DNA of 64,000 nucleotides from Sthenelais limicola (taxonomy: Eukaryota > Annelida > Polychaeta > Phyllodocida > Sigalionidae), in assembly GCA_942159475.1 (NCBI GenBank), contig OW804094.1, forward strand, positions 60,942,966 to 61,006,965. Reading direction: 5' to 3'. This document shows, in pieces, positions 11,250 to 22,559 of the stretch. A program made the position numbers and the translations under genes. A model generated the notes under the pieces. The model had not been told where the DNA came from. It made no database searches and was given only the letters and a program-made list of their open reading frames with translations. The first letter of the stretch is position 1, and each line of letters starts with the position of its first letter.

Positions 11250-14200
11250 ATGAGCTCCAAATATGCATCCTGGACGATTGTATTACTCAAAGAGGAGCTA
11301 AGGAATAGGAAAGTTCGTGTATCAGGAAAAAAGAAAGATCTGATCGCCAGGTAAGTGTAAAATGCTTCTATACAGTTACTAGCCTACAGTACACAAGTTC
11401 AGAGTGTGTTTTACTGTGTCTCAGATCCGAACTCAGATCCGAACTAGTAGTAAGGCAGAGAGTGGATTATTAGGTAGGGGGATGATATATGATTTTAATC
11501 CAATACTCAGAATCATTAATATGGCAAAATATCTTAGAAGAACAGTAAAAGAAATAAGGTGGAAATACAAATCTATCTCGAACCAATTTGGAACTAGGTA
11601 GATATCAAAATTCAAAGTGAATGTGATAAGAGATTATAAAATTTTCGAAGTGGATGTGATAAAAAATTATATAATCATAACTTATAATATTCTAATCTAA
11701 TTAATACCCAAATGTCCCAAACAGACAAATACTCCCTGAATTTAGACCAGTTTCGTCCCACCCAGCCTGAGGGGTTAATAAAACTGAATCCACATCAACA
11801 GAAAAGCTAGGATTGTGTTCACACAGTCAGGGCGCAGGTGTGACAAGCTACACGATGACACCCCAGGCTCATGCCTGGGGTCATCTTATATACAAGGAGT
11901 ATATATAACTTCTTTGGACCTGCTAGTAATTGGCCATTAAGAAATATTACAAACTTCTTTTCATGCGTACACAAATATAGAATTACTTATTAGATTTTGT
12001 AATTATTACTATCATTGGAATCAACTCGATCTCTAATTATTTCCGTTTTGTTAGGCTAATCAGGGGTATTGAATTAAGTTATTTCGACATAGCACCAGTA
12101 GGATATGTATATGATATTGTATTGTATACTACATATTGATCCCATTTCCCTTTTGTAGACTTGAAGGTCTTGATGCAATGGCAATAAAAGGAACGGGGCA
12201 GGAACCAGATGCTGAATACCATATGGACCTGCCAGATCCGGCCTTATTTACTGATATTCACTCTGATAGCAGCATCCCAGATGTACCAAAGCAGAGAATT
12301 GAGGACTACCTCAAGAACCAGGACAAGGAAATAGATGAGAAAATAAAGGATATGTATGAGGAAAGGTAAGTTTGAACGAGCCTTTCAGTCAATCCCTCGC
12401 TGGTTTTTGTGTTTGTCATTTTTATGATAACAATCGTCGTAAACTATTCATGATATTAGTCACATAATTAGTTATTTTTAGTTATATTACTATTATTTTT
12501 CATGAGCACTCCGTTTCAATGAATTATATCATATTTCTTTTCAGATATGTTAGGTTTGTGAGATTTGCACCTCACAAGGATGATAAGGTGTATATCAGCG
12601 GTGGTGTGTGGGCAGAGATGCGTAAATCAGTCTCCTACAAGGTTGACATTGCAATGGATAACCATGCTGTGGTGCAGGAGGCACAGTGTGAGTGTGCTGC
12701 CGGACAGGGACCTGCTGCCCATTGCAAGCATGTAGTGTGCATTCTGTACAGTGTTCACCGTGGCTCCATTGACAAGACCATAATCACAGAGCAAACATGC
12801 ACACAGGTAGGATAGAATAATAGCAGCCACACTTTAGAACTATTCATAAATTCAGTGATGAAGTGAACAGTTTGATTCACCTTTACAAATCCTCTCGAAC
12901 AGCTCAAATTTAAGATAGATTTATCATTCATAAAGTACTTAATGTGCATATCTGCGTGTTATGCATTCTCTTATGTTATAATCTATATATATGCATATAA
13001 GTGTGATGGTCAAAAAGGTTTAATGATCATTTACTCAGAAGGAAATTTATTATTTTCAGGTCTTGCAAACCTTCCATCGAGCCAAACCCTACCACGGCTC
13101 TCCTATGAAAGCAAGTGACTTGGAGGATATGAGGACGCAGACTTTCACCTGTGACCCCCGAAAAGATAAATACAGGAAACGTCTCCAGTATGCAGATGAA
13201 TTCAGGAACAAAGTATTGAATTACAAGGTGAATTAATTTCTTACACATTAATTATATTCAAACTGACTTGTTCTACATGTAACTGATATAATTTTGATTG
13301 ATACCCACATTCAATGTACATGTACTACGAAATGATATACATTTATATATAGGGATATTACCTACCCAGGTATAATGTACATGTACTACATTTATATATA
13401 GGGAAATTGCAAAACCAGGTTCAATGTACATGTACTACGAAATGATATACATTTATATATAGGGATATTGTATACCCAGCTTCAATGCTTCAATAGAGAC
13501 AGAGATATTAACGATTGCAATGAAAACTTAACTAATATTTCATTAAAATTATAGGCTGATCATCGTATGCCAGCACTGCAGCTGTATCAACCAGCTAACC
13601 CATATGCACTGAACACAATGCATGACTATTGTGGATCATCTACAAAGTTATTCTTGCAACAAAATAAGGTGATTTTTAACTTTAGAATTACCAAGATATA
13701 TCTCAGAGTACTTGTATTGATGATAGCGAATTTTTATGGAGCCAAATTATGCCTTACAGAACAGTTAACCCCACTGATTTATGAAACATTATTATTCATT
13801 TATAATTATCAATTTTAGCTGTGTACCATCACATCTGAGGAGATTGCGGATATTGAGGCAAAGACCAGGGGACAGGCAGGGAACAAACATTGGGCTTTGG
13901 AAAGAGGGAAACGGATCACTTCCTCAAACTTTGGCACTGTGTGCAAGGCTACATCCAGACGAGACATTTCTAAGCTGGCTGCCGAACTTGTTACACCTAA
14001 GGTATATATTATATGAAGCCTTAGTTTCACATTATTATATAGTTCCTGACAAAAGATATTTAATGCTGACATGTTTGGACAGTTAGATATTTGTGGGTAT
14101 CTAATTCCATTTAAATGTGTTGAAAACCTTTAATAGATTTTGAGAAATGAGCATGACTATTCAGACATATTACTCATTTTAAGGAATGGTGGAAACCACA

Positions 14201-14858
14201 GTAGTGTATACATGCAAGACAGTGTCCGAGGCGACACACAAAAATTCTTGATGTTTACGTAGCTATGACATTAAGATGAAAATGATATTAAGGTTATATT
14301 AATTGATGCAATAGTTGTTGTTCAATGATAGTACTGTAAGCCATATACAAATTATTTCTTTCATTACAGGCATTCAGTAATGCGGCAACAAAACATGGCC
14401 GAGCCTATGAAGCAGTAGCTGTGGAGGAGTTTGAACGGCACTACATGCCCAGTAAGGTTTGTGGCCTGTTTGTCTCTCAAGACAACCCATGGTTAGCTGC
14501 CTCACCAGACCGGTTAGTAGACGAGGACACCATTGTTGAAGTGAAGTGTCCCTATACGGCAAGGAACAAGCCCATCAACCCTACCACAGTGCCATATCTG
14601 CAGACAGATGACAATGGCTTGCATCTCAACCAGAACCATGCCTACTATTACCAAGTCCAGGGACAGCTTCTGTGTGCTAACAAGACAACATGTTACTTCT
14701 GTATATACACACTGAAAGATTTTAAGGTCATGCAGATTCAGCGAGATGAGGGATTCATCCAAGAGATGATCGAAAAGTTAAACGCATTTTATGAAGATTA
14801 TTTCGTACCAGCTTTCCTCAAGAAACACCTGTACCGTTACTATGATCATTACTTCTAA
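11250..14858 (+). CDS. SAP-SWIM-YqaJ nuclease, seven exons, 507 codons
   Basis: Exons inferred from GT..AG junctions and frame: 11250-11350, 12159-12365, 12545-12806, 13060-13227, 13555-13668, 13819-14001, 14370-14858. They total 1524 bases with no stop before the last codon. Residues 1-34 form a SAP-like DNA-binding helix pair (LKEELRNRKVRVSGKKKDLI). Residues 151-165 are a SWIM zinc finger (C151, C153, C163, H165). Residues about 300-460 are a YqaJ/lambda-exonuclease-like PD-(D/E)xK nuclease, with E359 in GRAYE, D392 in SPDRL, E402-x-K404 in VEVKCP, and Q440/Q442 in YYQVQGQ. It is predicted to act on DNA during or after transposition; the exact role in ISL2EU elements is not settled. The ATG at 11250 is chosen because it starts the SAP domain. 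It lies 97 bases inside the end of the left inverted repeat. Confidence 0.88.
13311..13487 (+). repeat. Tandem repeats inside intron 4 of the YqaJ gene
   Basis: Three diverged units share TTCAATGTACATGTACTAC (or TATAATGTACATG), CATTTATATATAGGGA and a CCAG block. The middle unit lacks the GAAATGATATA part. Confidence 0.7.
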
Positions 14859-15217
14859 CATTGAGATTTGAATTTGAATACATATGCCTGTTATATCGGT
14901 ATTTGATGTGTTAGTCTTTTAGGTTAGAACAAACTGATTGAGTGCTTTTGATTGATTTTTATTACTCACACTGAAAGAATTGAACCTGTGAAACGTATTT
15001 ATAACATCATGTTGATAATGTACATAATACAATTTATACCAATTCATCTTTTTATGATATTCATGGTCTTTGGTTAGTAGCATCTGAGAATGAAATATTG
15101 ATAATCGACTGAGAGCAAACACATAACATGAGAACAATACAGTACCGAAATTCTAGATAAATTTCAGTATACATTTTCTATGTTCTATTACTGATCACTG
15201 ATCATTGATCATGTTTA

Positions 15218-15223
15218 AATAAA
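15218..15223 (+). terminator. Candidate polyadenylation signal of the YqaJ gene
   Basis: AATAAA lies 360 bases after the stop and before the convergent transposase gene begins to be read from the other side. Confidence 0.45.
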
Positions 15224-15474
15224 AGTTGCTATACACAGAAATATCTTTCTCACAGTGACTGTTTTTATTAATCTAAGTAATAATACTTATAGCACAGTAC
15301 TTAGTGAGCACAATACTAAGTGTGTTGTAAACATCCTTGAATATTTAAATCTCCAACGAAATAGGTTTACCATGTTATAAATAATTGTGAATACAGAGCA
15401 CCAGTGCAGTGAAGCATAAATTGCACCTTTTGAACAAATTTTCATGATACAGGACCTAATGGACTTAGAATCAT

Positions 15475-17604
15475 TCAGGCAGTATCTGGCACAATATTAC
15501 TCCGCAAATTACATAAAGTAAAGATGACAAAGGTAATGCGGGTTGACAGAGATGATTCCATGGGAGTCATGGGGTGACATAGAATTTTGTATGTTTTAGC
15601 AAGGCCAATAATCCTTTCAATATGGACCCTCTTGCTTGCAATTGTCCGGTCTTTGCGTACTGTTTTGTTTGACATTCGATTCTTTTTTTTGAAGAATGTT
15701 GGAATGTTAATTTTGACATGGTATGGAATGAATAAGTCCTCCACATTGAAACCTTTGTCTGCCATTATATCATCCCCTGGGTCGCACATTTGGGGGATCT
15801 TTGATCTTTCAACGATCTGTCTGTCACTGGTAGAGCCTGCATACGCTTCAGAAACATATGAAACTAGCCCTCCAGGGGTTGCTCCGACCAGTACCTTCAT
15901 GGTGTTCTTGTTTTTATATGTAGAAAATGTCGCCTGCTGTGCCACTGGTTGCTTTGGTTTTTTAATGGGGAACTCAGTTCCATCAAAAATGCATCTAGTC
16001 GCAGGAAACTTCAAACGGAAGTCACTTGGTACATGATACCGGACCAATTCTCTTGAAGGCCACCAGTCAATCTCTTTCCATTGGCAGAACATGAAGTTAA
16101 TCCAAGTAATGAAAATGTTGCTGACTTGTTTTTCAGTGATGCCAAACATGACTTTCAGCTCTGTATTGGTAGGATGGGTGCGCAGTTTCATCAGTGTCAG
16201 TAGAAACTGATCTTCAATTGATATTGGTGGGGTGAGATTGTAGAAATAGTTAAGGTCATAGGCTGCCTCTCCAAGCGTTTGCAAAACAAAAATAAATTTA
16301 TCATATGACTCCAGCCCAGTGTAGATTCGAATTGATTCATCATTGAAGTTCTTGGCACAAAAAAGTTGGTTCATATTTGTCCCTTCTGTTTGAGTGGTAA
16401 CACTGATGGGTTCTGGGGGCGTGGCATCAGGAGTACCTTAGATAGATGAATAAAAGTAGATTCAGTATTTTCATTGTTTCCATTGATTTATATAAAATTA
16501 TCCTAGAAAATAACAGGATATTTCAGGGAACATTTTACTAGTTTATTTTGTAAATATATAACAGGTAGCTAAATAAAAATAGTTTTCATTCTTTTCGTCT
16601 ATTGATATAGAATAAAGTTAGGAAAGAAGATGAGAGGATTTTCCGGGGAATATAAGGTTTGCTTATTTTGTTGATATTTTACAGGTTTTAAATACCTTCA
16701 GTGGGGTTGTTGAGTGATTCAGTGACAACTTCCATCTCCCCGCACACATACTTATATGCCATCTGCCCTTCCTTCTCCCGCTCGTTATTATTCTTGGCCC
16801 TCTTTTGTGCTCTCTGGTCTCTAGTATTAGTAGAAGTTAAAGGTCGTTTTTGTCCAATATTACAACTTGGCACAGCGTTTTCCTTTAGTATTCTGTTGGT
16901 TGGTGCGATTCCTGGAGTAAAATGAATCACATATTAAACTAAATTGTTTTAATTGAGAAAATTGGCATATTACGAAATATTAAGCAGAATGAAATAAGTC
17001 TACACGAGAAAAGTTTCCTCCTGAAGTGTTCCCTTTTAGAGTTTGTGCGTAGCAGTATAAATAAAAGGAGATCGGTTTTATATTTAATACGTTAAGGGAG
17101 TTAGAAAGCTGAGAGAAAGAGCTTTAAAATGATGTATAACATGATATATATTGAGGCTTCTCCCATTCACAGAGATCGGTAAACCTATCTGGAATTGTTT
17201 ACATACTTCTATGACAGACTGAGTCGACTGAGACACAATACATATAAATGCAAGGGGATCGGGGGTTTGGCACAGTGGTGCATTACCATTTCAAACAAAA
17301 CAAAAGCACCCCTACACCCCCACCCATTAAATTACGAAAGTAACATATTTTCTAAAGCACCTAGAGTATGTGAAATTCATTAATACATACCATAATAAGT
17401 GTCCGCTGCTGTGTTCTTGTAATCACTGTCTGCAAAGTGAGCACGGCAAACCATAGCCTGTTTCCCAGGCTCCCAGTTCTTGCCTTTTTTGTGTGGATCT
17501 TCCCGTCGAATTGCTATTATCCACTTCTTGCGAAGTTCTGGATTACTTTTGGGGAACTGATGTCCACCCCTGTTTGTGCAAAAAGGCACTGAGCACTGGG
17601 GCAT
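15475..17604 (-). CDS. THAP-domain DDE transposase (ISL2EU type), three exons, 463 codons
   Basis: Minus-strand exons 17604-17391, 16911-16696 and 16436-15475 join in frame through GT..AG junctions, each leaving a one-base overhang that completes a Gly codon. Residues 1-about 75 form a THAP zinc finger: C4, C9, C53 and H56, with the conserved Trp at 28. Exon 2 is a basic, low-complexity linker (residues 72-143). Exon 3 holds a helix-turn-helix (about residues 215-255) and a DDE_Tnp_4 catalytic core: D295 in IFDGTEFP, D370 in IMADKGF, E417 in HIERIIG. THAP binds the element ends in related transposases, and the DDE triad cuts and joins DNA. All three acidic residues are present and the frame is intact, so the protein may be functional. 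Confidence 0.88.
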
Positions 17605-17689
17605 GATTGGTTTTGGAGAGAAAAAACTGGACGCATAAACAGAGCGTATCGGTACGGTAACCTATGTAAACAACATTCCCAGGGTGTCA

Positions 17690-17753
17690 CTTCCGGCAGG
17701 GGCGCTCAGAGCGCCACCCCGCGGAATCTGTGGGCTACCAGAGCCTCATTGTT
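17690..17753 (-). repeat. Right terminal inverted repeat of the ISL2EU element
   Basis: GCTACCAGAGCCTCATTGTT (17734-17753) is the exact complement of the left end. The inner blocks CTTCCGGCAGG (17690-17700) and GCGCCACC (17711-17718) also match. The THAP start codon lies 86 bases inside it. Confidence 0.85.
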
Positions 17754-17778
17754 AGACTCGAGGGTATCGAACTCTTTC

Positions 17779-18213
17779 TTATTTAGCATTACTCTCATTA
17801 ATTATTCCTTCTTCAGTCCTTAGATATTGTTCCGTATCCAAGACAAATTCTTGGTTTAAAAACCGCCTGAACCCTTTTCTGTCTTTCGTTATCTGTCTCT
17901 CATCTGATAGTTCGTTCCATTGGGTTGGCATTGTATAGATATAAGATTTTCTGAATACTTCATTTCTAGGACGAGGAATTTTTAACTTTTTTCCTTTCTT
18001 TAGTCTTCTTAAATTGACATTTTTCAGATCTAAGTTTTCTTCTTTCCTTGCTCGCAGGATCATCACTCTTGTATCGTTCACAGTGAACTTCAATGAAGAA
18101 TATTGAGGTATACCGAGTTGATTACGCAGGGAGTTTAGATCAATGCCTGCAAGGCATTTAAGGAAAGATCTATGGGTACCTGCAATTGGAAATAGGCAGT
18201 TATCCTGATCCAG
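17779..18213 (-). pseudogene. LINE reverse transcriptase C-terminal fragment
   Basis: On the minus strand one frame runs from a Q-D-N-CLFPIAGTHRSFLKCL stretch through LRNQLGIPQYSSLKFTV and PRPRNEVFRKSYIYTMPT to WNEL, ending in an acidic tail at 17779. The 'R.RN...rKSfiY..P..WN.L' pattern is the C-terminus of CR1/L2/Jockey-like RT proteins. The fragment lies 26 bases outside the right end of the ISL2EU element, which may therefore have inserted into or near an older LINE copy. Confidence 0.6.
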
Positions 18214-18262
18214 CAGGGGCGGATTTAGGGGGGTGGCGCGCGACCCCTCCTTTTTAAAATCA
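18214..18262 (+). repeat. hAT-like terminal sequence
   Basis: CAGGGGCGGATTTAGGGGG resembles the CAGGGGCGGAT-type ends of many invertebrate hAT elements. No matching opposite end was identified, so this is a weak call. Confidence 0.3.
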
Positions 18263-18538
18263 AGCTAGGGCATTTGTGGTGCAAAAGACACATGAAAAAC
18301 ATTCATATAACACTAACCATAAAAAAGGATATATATATTAGATATACTTTTATGTACAATTTATCAACTTTATTACACCCTCGATATGCACTGTGCGCAT
18401 GCGTCCTTTCTGATCTTCGGAGCTATGTTTTCAAAGCGAATCAAGCTAAAGAAATAATTATTTAACTATTTATTTCTCAAAATCGCTGTAGATCATGTTA
18501 ATTTAACATTAGTTTAGTGTGGGGGGTGAGATAAACAC

Positions 18539-18654
18539 AGAACAACCCTTGGATTCTCGGCGTCTTGAATATTCACCGATGACGGTCGCGGGACTACCGT
18601 CCCTTGACTGTCATCGGTGAATATTCACTCCCGCCGAGAATCCCGGGTAGTTCT
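18539..18654. repeat. Foldback (inverted repeat) of about 116 bases
   Basis: The left arm contains GGATTCTCGGCG and TGAATATTCACCGATGAC. The right arm contains the complements GTCATCGGTGAATATTCA and CGCCGAGAATCC, with small mismatches between. It could be a miniature transposon or a palindromic repeat. Confidence 0.75.
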
Positions 18655-18659
18655 ATATA

Positions 18660-19370
18660 TGTATTCCAATGATCTTCGAAAAGCCTAGACTTTAGGCAAA
18701 TAAATTCAAGGGTTGAAGAATTAACATATAGGTCGAAGGGCTTGAAATATCATCACATGGCCTTGAATCCTGTTGGAATCATTTAAATGGCCTTGAAATG
18801 TTCTGAGATCCTCAGTTTCTTACAGAGGGGTATGTGAGAGGGAGTGTAAATAAGTTATGATATAGTTTGATTATAGTTGATGACATAAATGCATCTTCCA
18901 GTATCAAAATGTATACCTAGAACACAAACTATTTCATGTAACCTTAATGTACGGAAAGAAAAGTGCAAAACCAAAACCCTTAAGTTTAACAAATAATTTC
19001 TGGTCAAGTATTCCGCACAGAACGAAAGTTCCTTTTGGGTGATTTTAAGGTTCTTTAGTACTTTCGTCATGGTCGATTTTAGGGTTGAAATAAGTGAAAG
19101 ACACTGACTCTGTATATTTAAAGCATTGCAGAACAAAAGCTGAGCAATTAATTCGAAATCAAGAAAGTAGCTAGCATTAGATTAGTTTATTAGTTAATTA
19201 ATGGATTTCAGTCGTAAGTCGATTATTTTATTGAGTGCCTCCTGGCACAAGGATGCGAGACTGGAATTATTTAGTTGTCCTTCCAGTATTCAACCAGTTT
19301 AATTTGTGAAATATAGTCGTTCATCCATTATTCAACTAGTCTAAATCAGCAATTATATCATCATTTCACC
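18660..19370. other. No recognised feature
   Basis: AT-rich unique-looking DNA. The longest frame (minus, 18855-19136) has no recognisable domain. Confidence 0.35.
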
Positions 19371-19372
19371 CT

Positions 19373-19600
19373 GTGACACTTCCTTCACCCTCTTCTCTGT
19401 CTCTCATACCTGTTTTTTCTCTCCCAGCTCCATCTCCAATTGCCCCCTCTTCCTCATGCTCCCCCTCCCCGCTTTCTCCCCCTCCCCTCTCTCTTCCCCT
19501 ACATCCTCTCCCCATCTTCTTTCCCTCCCCCTCCCCCTCTCCAATAGCCCTCCCCTCTTCTTCACTCTCCCACTCCTCTGCATGTAGTCGGGTCCCCCTG
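19373..19600. repeat. CT-rich low-complexity tract
   Basis: Imperfect runs of CTCCCCCTC-type triplets give spurious open frames on both strands. Confidence 0.8.
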
Positions 19601-19840
19601 GGAGTGACATAGTATCTCACAGGGGCCTCCTAGAGCTTTATATATTATTAGCAAGACCTGTTCTCTGGATGGTCACCCTCTTCCTCTGACTGTCTCTCCC
19701 CTCCTCTCTCACTGCCCAGGGTTTCCCTACATAGAGAGGTCTATCCTTTTTTTAAAAATTTAAATTAGATTGGGAAATTGGGGACTGGGAAATTTATTCC
19801 AAATATTTTATGCTGTCACAGCATTAGATCAAATATTTTT

Positions 19841-19900
19841 TAAGGTTTCCCCCGCCGAAGGCGGTACGAGCGCCAAAGGCGCTCGTACTGGGAAACCTTA
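19841..19900. repeat. Perfect nested palindrome able to form a three-way junction
   Basis: An outer stem TAAGGTTTCCC / GGGAAACCTTA (11 bp) encloses two further hairpins side by side: CCGCC-GAA-GGCGG and TACGAGCGCC-AAA-GGCGCTCGTA. All stems are perfect. The surrounding DNA is AT-rich. Confidence 0.85.
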
Positions 19901-20010
19901 TATAGGTTCCAGTTTCTGCCGCCTGTTCTTTGGGCGTCCGCGTTGCCCCCTTATAAGGAAAACCCGACTCCGCCTGTTCGCACCTGAATTTCCGACGCAC
20001 TTGCGTACAC

Positions 20011-20180
20011 ATCGCGGTGATTTTACGCTCCCGCAAATTGATGAAAATCGCTATTTTTACTCGAAATACATTGCCAAGATGTTGAAATTCAGAAAGAACA
20101 TGCTTTTCTACCCCCCAAATATGTAGTTTTATCAATGCTGTTAATTAAATAAGGAAGATATGAGGCAAGCTGTACTGTTG
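20011..20180 (+). repeat. Diverged direct repeat, copy 1 (copy 2 at 20468-20640)
   Basis: Shared in order: CATCGCGG, TTACGCTC, GCTATTT, TGAAATTCAGAAAGAACATG, CTTTTCTACCCC, TTTTATCAA, AAATAAGGAAGATATGA. The family is unidentified. Confidence 0.7.
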
Positions 20181-20467
20181 TATCAGTGGTCAAGAATTTG
20201 ACAACTTTTCAGCCACATTATTGAGTCAGGATGTACGAAAATGTACAATTTGCCTGTACCATATTCCTCTCAGATTTGAGAAAGAAATGAGGTTCAAAAT
20301 ACAGTTTTACATAACCAAGCAGATTCGTTTAATCAATCTTACACTAAATATACTGTAGTATAGCTAGTATTTATCATTTTTCAGAGTAAATTATCAAGAT
20401 TTACCAAATGTGTAGAGCCGACGATTGTACATTTCTGACGACCTGACCCTATTGGGTTGTGACAGGC

Positions 20468-20640
20468 ACATCGCGGGGAAATTACGCTCCGGCGAAATTA
20501 TAAAAAAAATGCTATTTCTAATTGAAATACATGGCCAAGATGTTAAAATTCAGAAAGAGCATGCTTTTCTACCCCTATACATTTAATTTTATCAACATTT
20601 GTATTCAAATAAGGAAGATATGAAGGAAAGTGCACTTTAC
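20468..20640 (+). repeat. Diverged direct repeat, copy 2
   Basis: Same block order as 20011-20180. It lies directly after the second copy of the 4776-4890 repeat (20341-20455), which suggests that both are parts of one larger repeated unit. Confidence 0.7.
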
Positions 20641-20988
20641 CATTGAACAATAATTTTCGGCCTTTCCCCTGCTGCTGCTAGCCTACACAGATCTGTCATA
20701 CTTTAGACAAAGTAATGAAAAAACGCTATTTCCTCAAAAGATATTTCAAAATAAAGTAGAAATTCAGTAAGACATGCCAGTTATTTCCCTCTGAGATTTA
20801 TTTTCATCATCAATCCTATCGGTGGGTAGGCTAGATGTACGTGGATATCTTTATGTAAATATACCGATATGCCGTACAGGACGCAATATTGTACAGGTCG
20901 TCGTGACGTGTTAGAAAACGTTGTTAGCAACGCGCAATGTAGACCTACTTGACGACGCTTTTTCCCGCGCGTGACGGCCGTGGAATTA

Positions 20989-21034
20989 GTCGGGGAAACC
21001 GTTTTCTCCTTGGTCACAGCCAAAATTTCTTGTT
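20989..21034 (+). repeat. Short dispersed repeat (other copy 42338-42383)
   Basis: GGGGAAACCGTTTTCTCCTTGGTCACAG and the following CTTGTT block recur with a few changes at 42338-42383, same orientation. Confidence 0.55.
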
Positions 21035-21546
21035 CATCAATACTCAAATGAAAAATTGGTAGGAAAACAGGTTTGAATTTTCAAGGCCATTTGATAGATT
21101 CCAATATTATTCAAGGCCCAAATAATGATTCTCCAGGCAATTCGGCCAAAAATGCCCATCTTCTAGGCTTTTGAACTCCTGGCCTTGATAGTAAACATTA
21201 TGATAGCTAATAATTGTTTCTATACTTCAAGTTTGATGTTTCTATTTTTGAAAAAAGTTTGCAATAACTCTGGGTGGACATTTACTAGTCAAGTGGCTAA
21301 ATTATGTATACTCTATAAAATTACCTTAGAAATGCAACTATATATTTAATACACTGTCTTGAAATTTAGCACATTTATGCATGCTACAAAAAAAACCTTA
21401 AAGGGTATCAAGCAAGTTTAGGGCAACTTTCCACTTTCTATTAGTTCCTATTAATGTGATTAACTTCCTCTCACAACTTAAAAGTTTATTTGATATTTTA
21501 TTATAAAAATAGCCGATTAAAGGCAAACGTGACTATCTAGTGGAAA

Positions 21547-22060
21547 ATGAAAATAAATGTCATTTTTCTGAAACTTTGGTATTTGATTCTTGAAGTGTTT
21601 CTGGTCATAAGGATGGAAAAAAAATCATTGGGTCGCCGTGCTCATTTTTGAATTACACTGCTTCAAAATTTGGTATCTCAAAAGAACCAATGAGGACTGA
21701 AAGGGGGGCCCATTTTGCAGTACCTTGACTTCATAGTTCATATTATTTGCTATTTATATTCACTCAATTTAAGTAAAATTAACGGTTTTAGAGAGTATTA
21801 TTTGGCCAATAATTCTATGCCTCTTTTCTATAGGGTGCATTATTTTTATTTTGAAAACAACAAATACATAATGTGAATTTTAAATTAAAAACTTGAAAAA
21901 CTCACTATTTTTCACCATTTTTATAAAAAGTTTTTTTTTCTCCCCAGTGAAAATAAATGTCATTTTTCTGATTCTTTAGTATATGATTTCTGAAGTATGT
22001 GTGTTCTTAAAACTGAAAAAAAATAATGGGTCACCGTGCTAGTTTCTGAATTATGGGGCT
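21547..22060 (+). repeat. Two diverged direct repeats (about 21547-21665 and 21949-22060)
   Basis: Both contain GAAAATAAATGTCATTTTTCTG, then a TATTTGAT/ATATGAT block, a run of A's, and GGGTC(G/A)CCGTGCT followed by TGAATTA. They are about 400 bases apart. Confidence 0.65.
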
Positions 22061-22109
22061 TAGAAACATGGCTGACAACCCAAAAATCTGCTGCTTTCAA
22101 AGTGTTCTA

Positions 22110-22540
22110 TGTTTCCTAAACATGTCTATTTCAGACAGCTACAATTATTTTTTTAACACGATGACATACATCTTTTTCCCTATATATGATATTACCTGCA
22201 CAATATGTGTAGAAAATTTTGGGACATTTGGAGTATCCATTTTTGTTTTATTCCCAAAACCGTGAAAGGAAAATGCAGCATTTCCCAATGGACTTGCATG
22301 TTAAGTGGGTACAACTGAGAGTACCCATAGCTAGCTCTGTTTCCCAAACATGTCTATTTCAGACAGCTATAAAAAGAAATTTAACGCGATGACATATATC
22401 TTTTCCCCTCTTAATCTGTAGTATATAACCTGAACTGTATGTGTAGAAAATTTTGGGACAGTAGGAGTAGCCATTAATTATTTGTATATTATTCTATAAA
22501 ATGTGAAAAAATGGGCCATTTCCTCATAGACTGCAATGCT
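22110..22540 (+). repeat. Two diverged direct repeats (about 22110-22300 and 22341-22540)
   Basis: Shared blocks in order: AACATGTCTATTTCAGACAGCTA, ACGATGACATA, TGTGTAGAAAATTTTGGGACA, and GTGAAA followed by CATTTCC. Together with the previous pair this suggests one decayed, internally repetitive element of about 1 kb. Confidence 0.65.
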
Positions 22541-22559
22541 AAAGGAATAGTGCGTAAAA

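Larger units (their letters stand above)
11090..17753. mobile_element. Apparently complete ISL2EU-type DNA transposon (about 6.66 kb)
   Basis: Inverted repeats bound the unit. AACAATGAGGCTCTGGTAGC at 11090-11109 has its exact reverse complement at 17734-17753, and the inner blocks GGTGGCGC and CCTGCCGGAAG also pair. Inside lie two convergent spliced genes: a SAP/SWIM/YqaJ nuclease on + and a THAP/DDE transposase on -. The ISL2EU superfamily is known for pairing a DDE transposase with a YqaJ-type nuclease. The exact terminal base is uncertain, because the outermost matching bases (AACAAT..ATTGTT) include a possible AT target duplication outside GAGG..CCTC. Both genes keep open frames across all inferred splices, so this copy is young or recently mobile. 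Confidence 0.88.

Noticed and set aside
15587..16036. 149-codon plus-strand frame
   Set aside because: Antisense shadow of the DDE transposase exon 3.
19366..19620. Overlapping Gly/Glu- and Pro/Ser-rich frames on both strands
   Set aside because: CT-rich low-complexity sequence.
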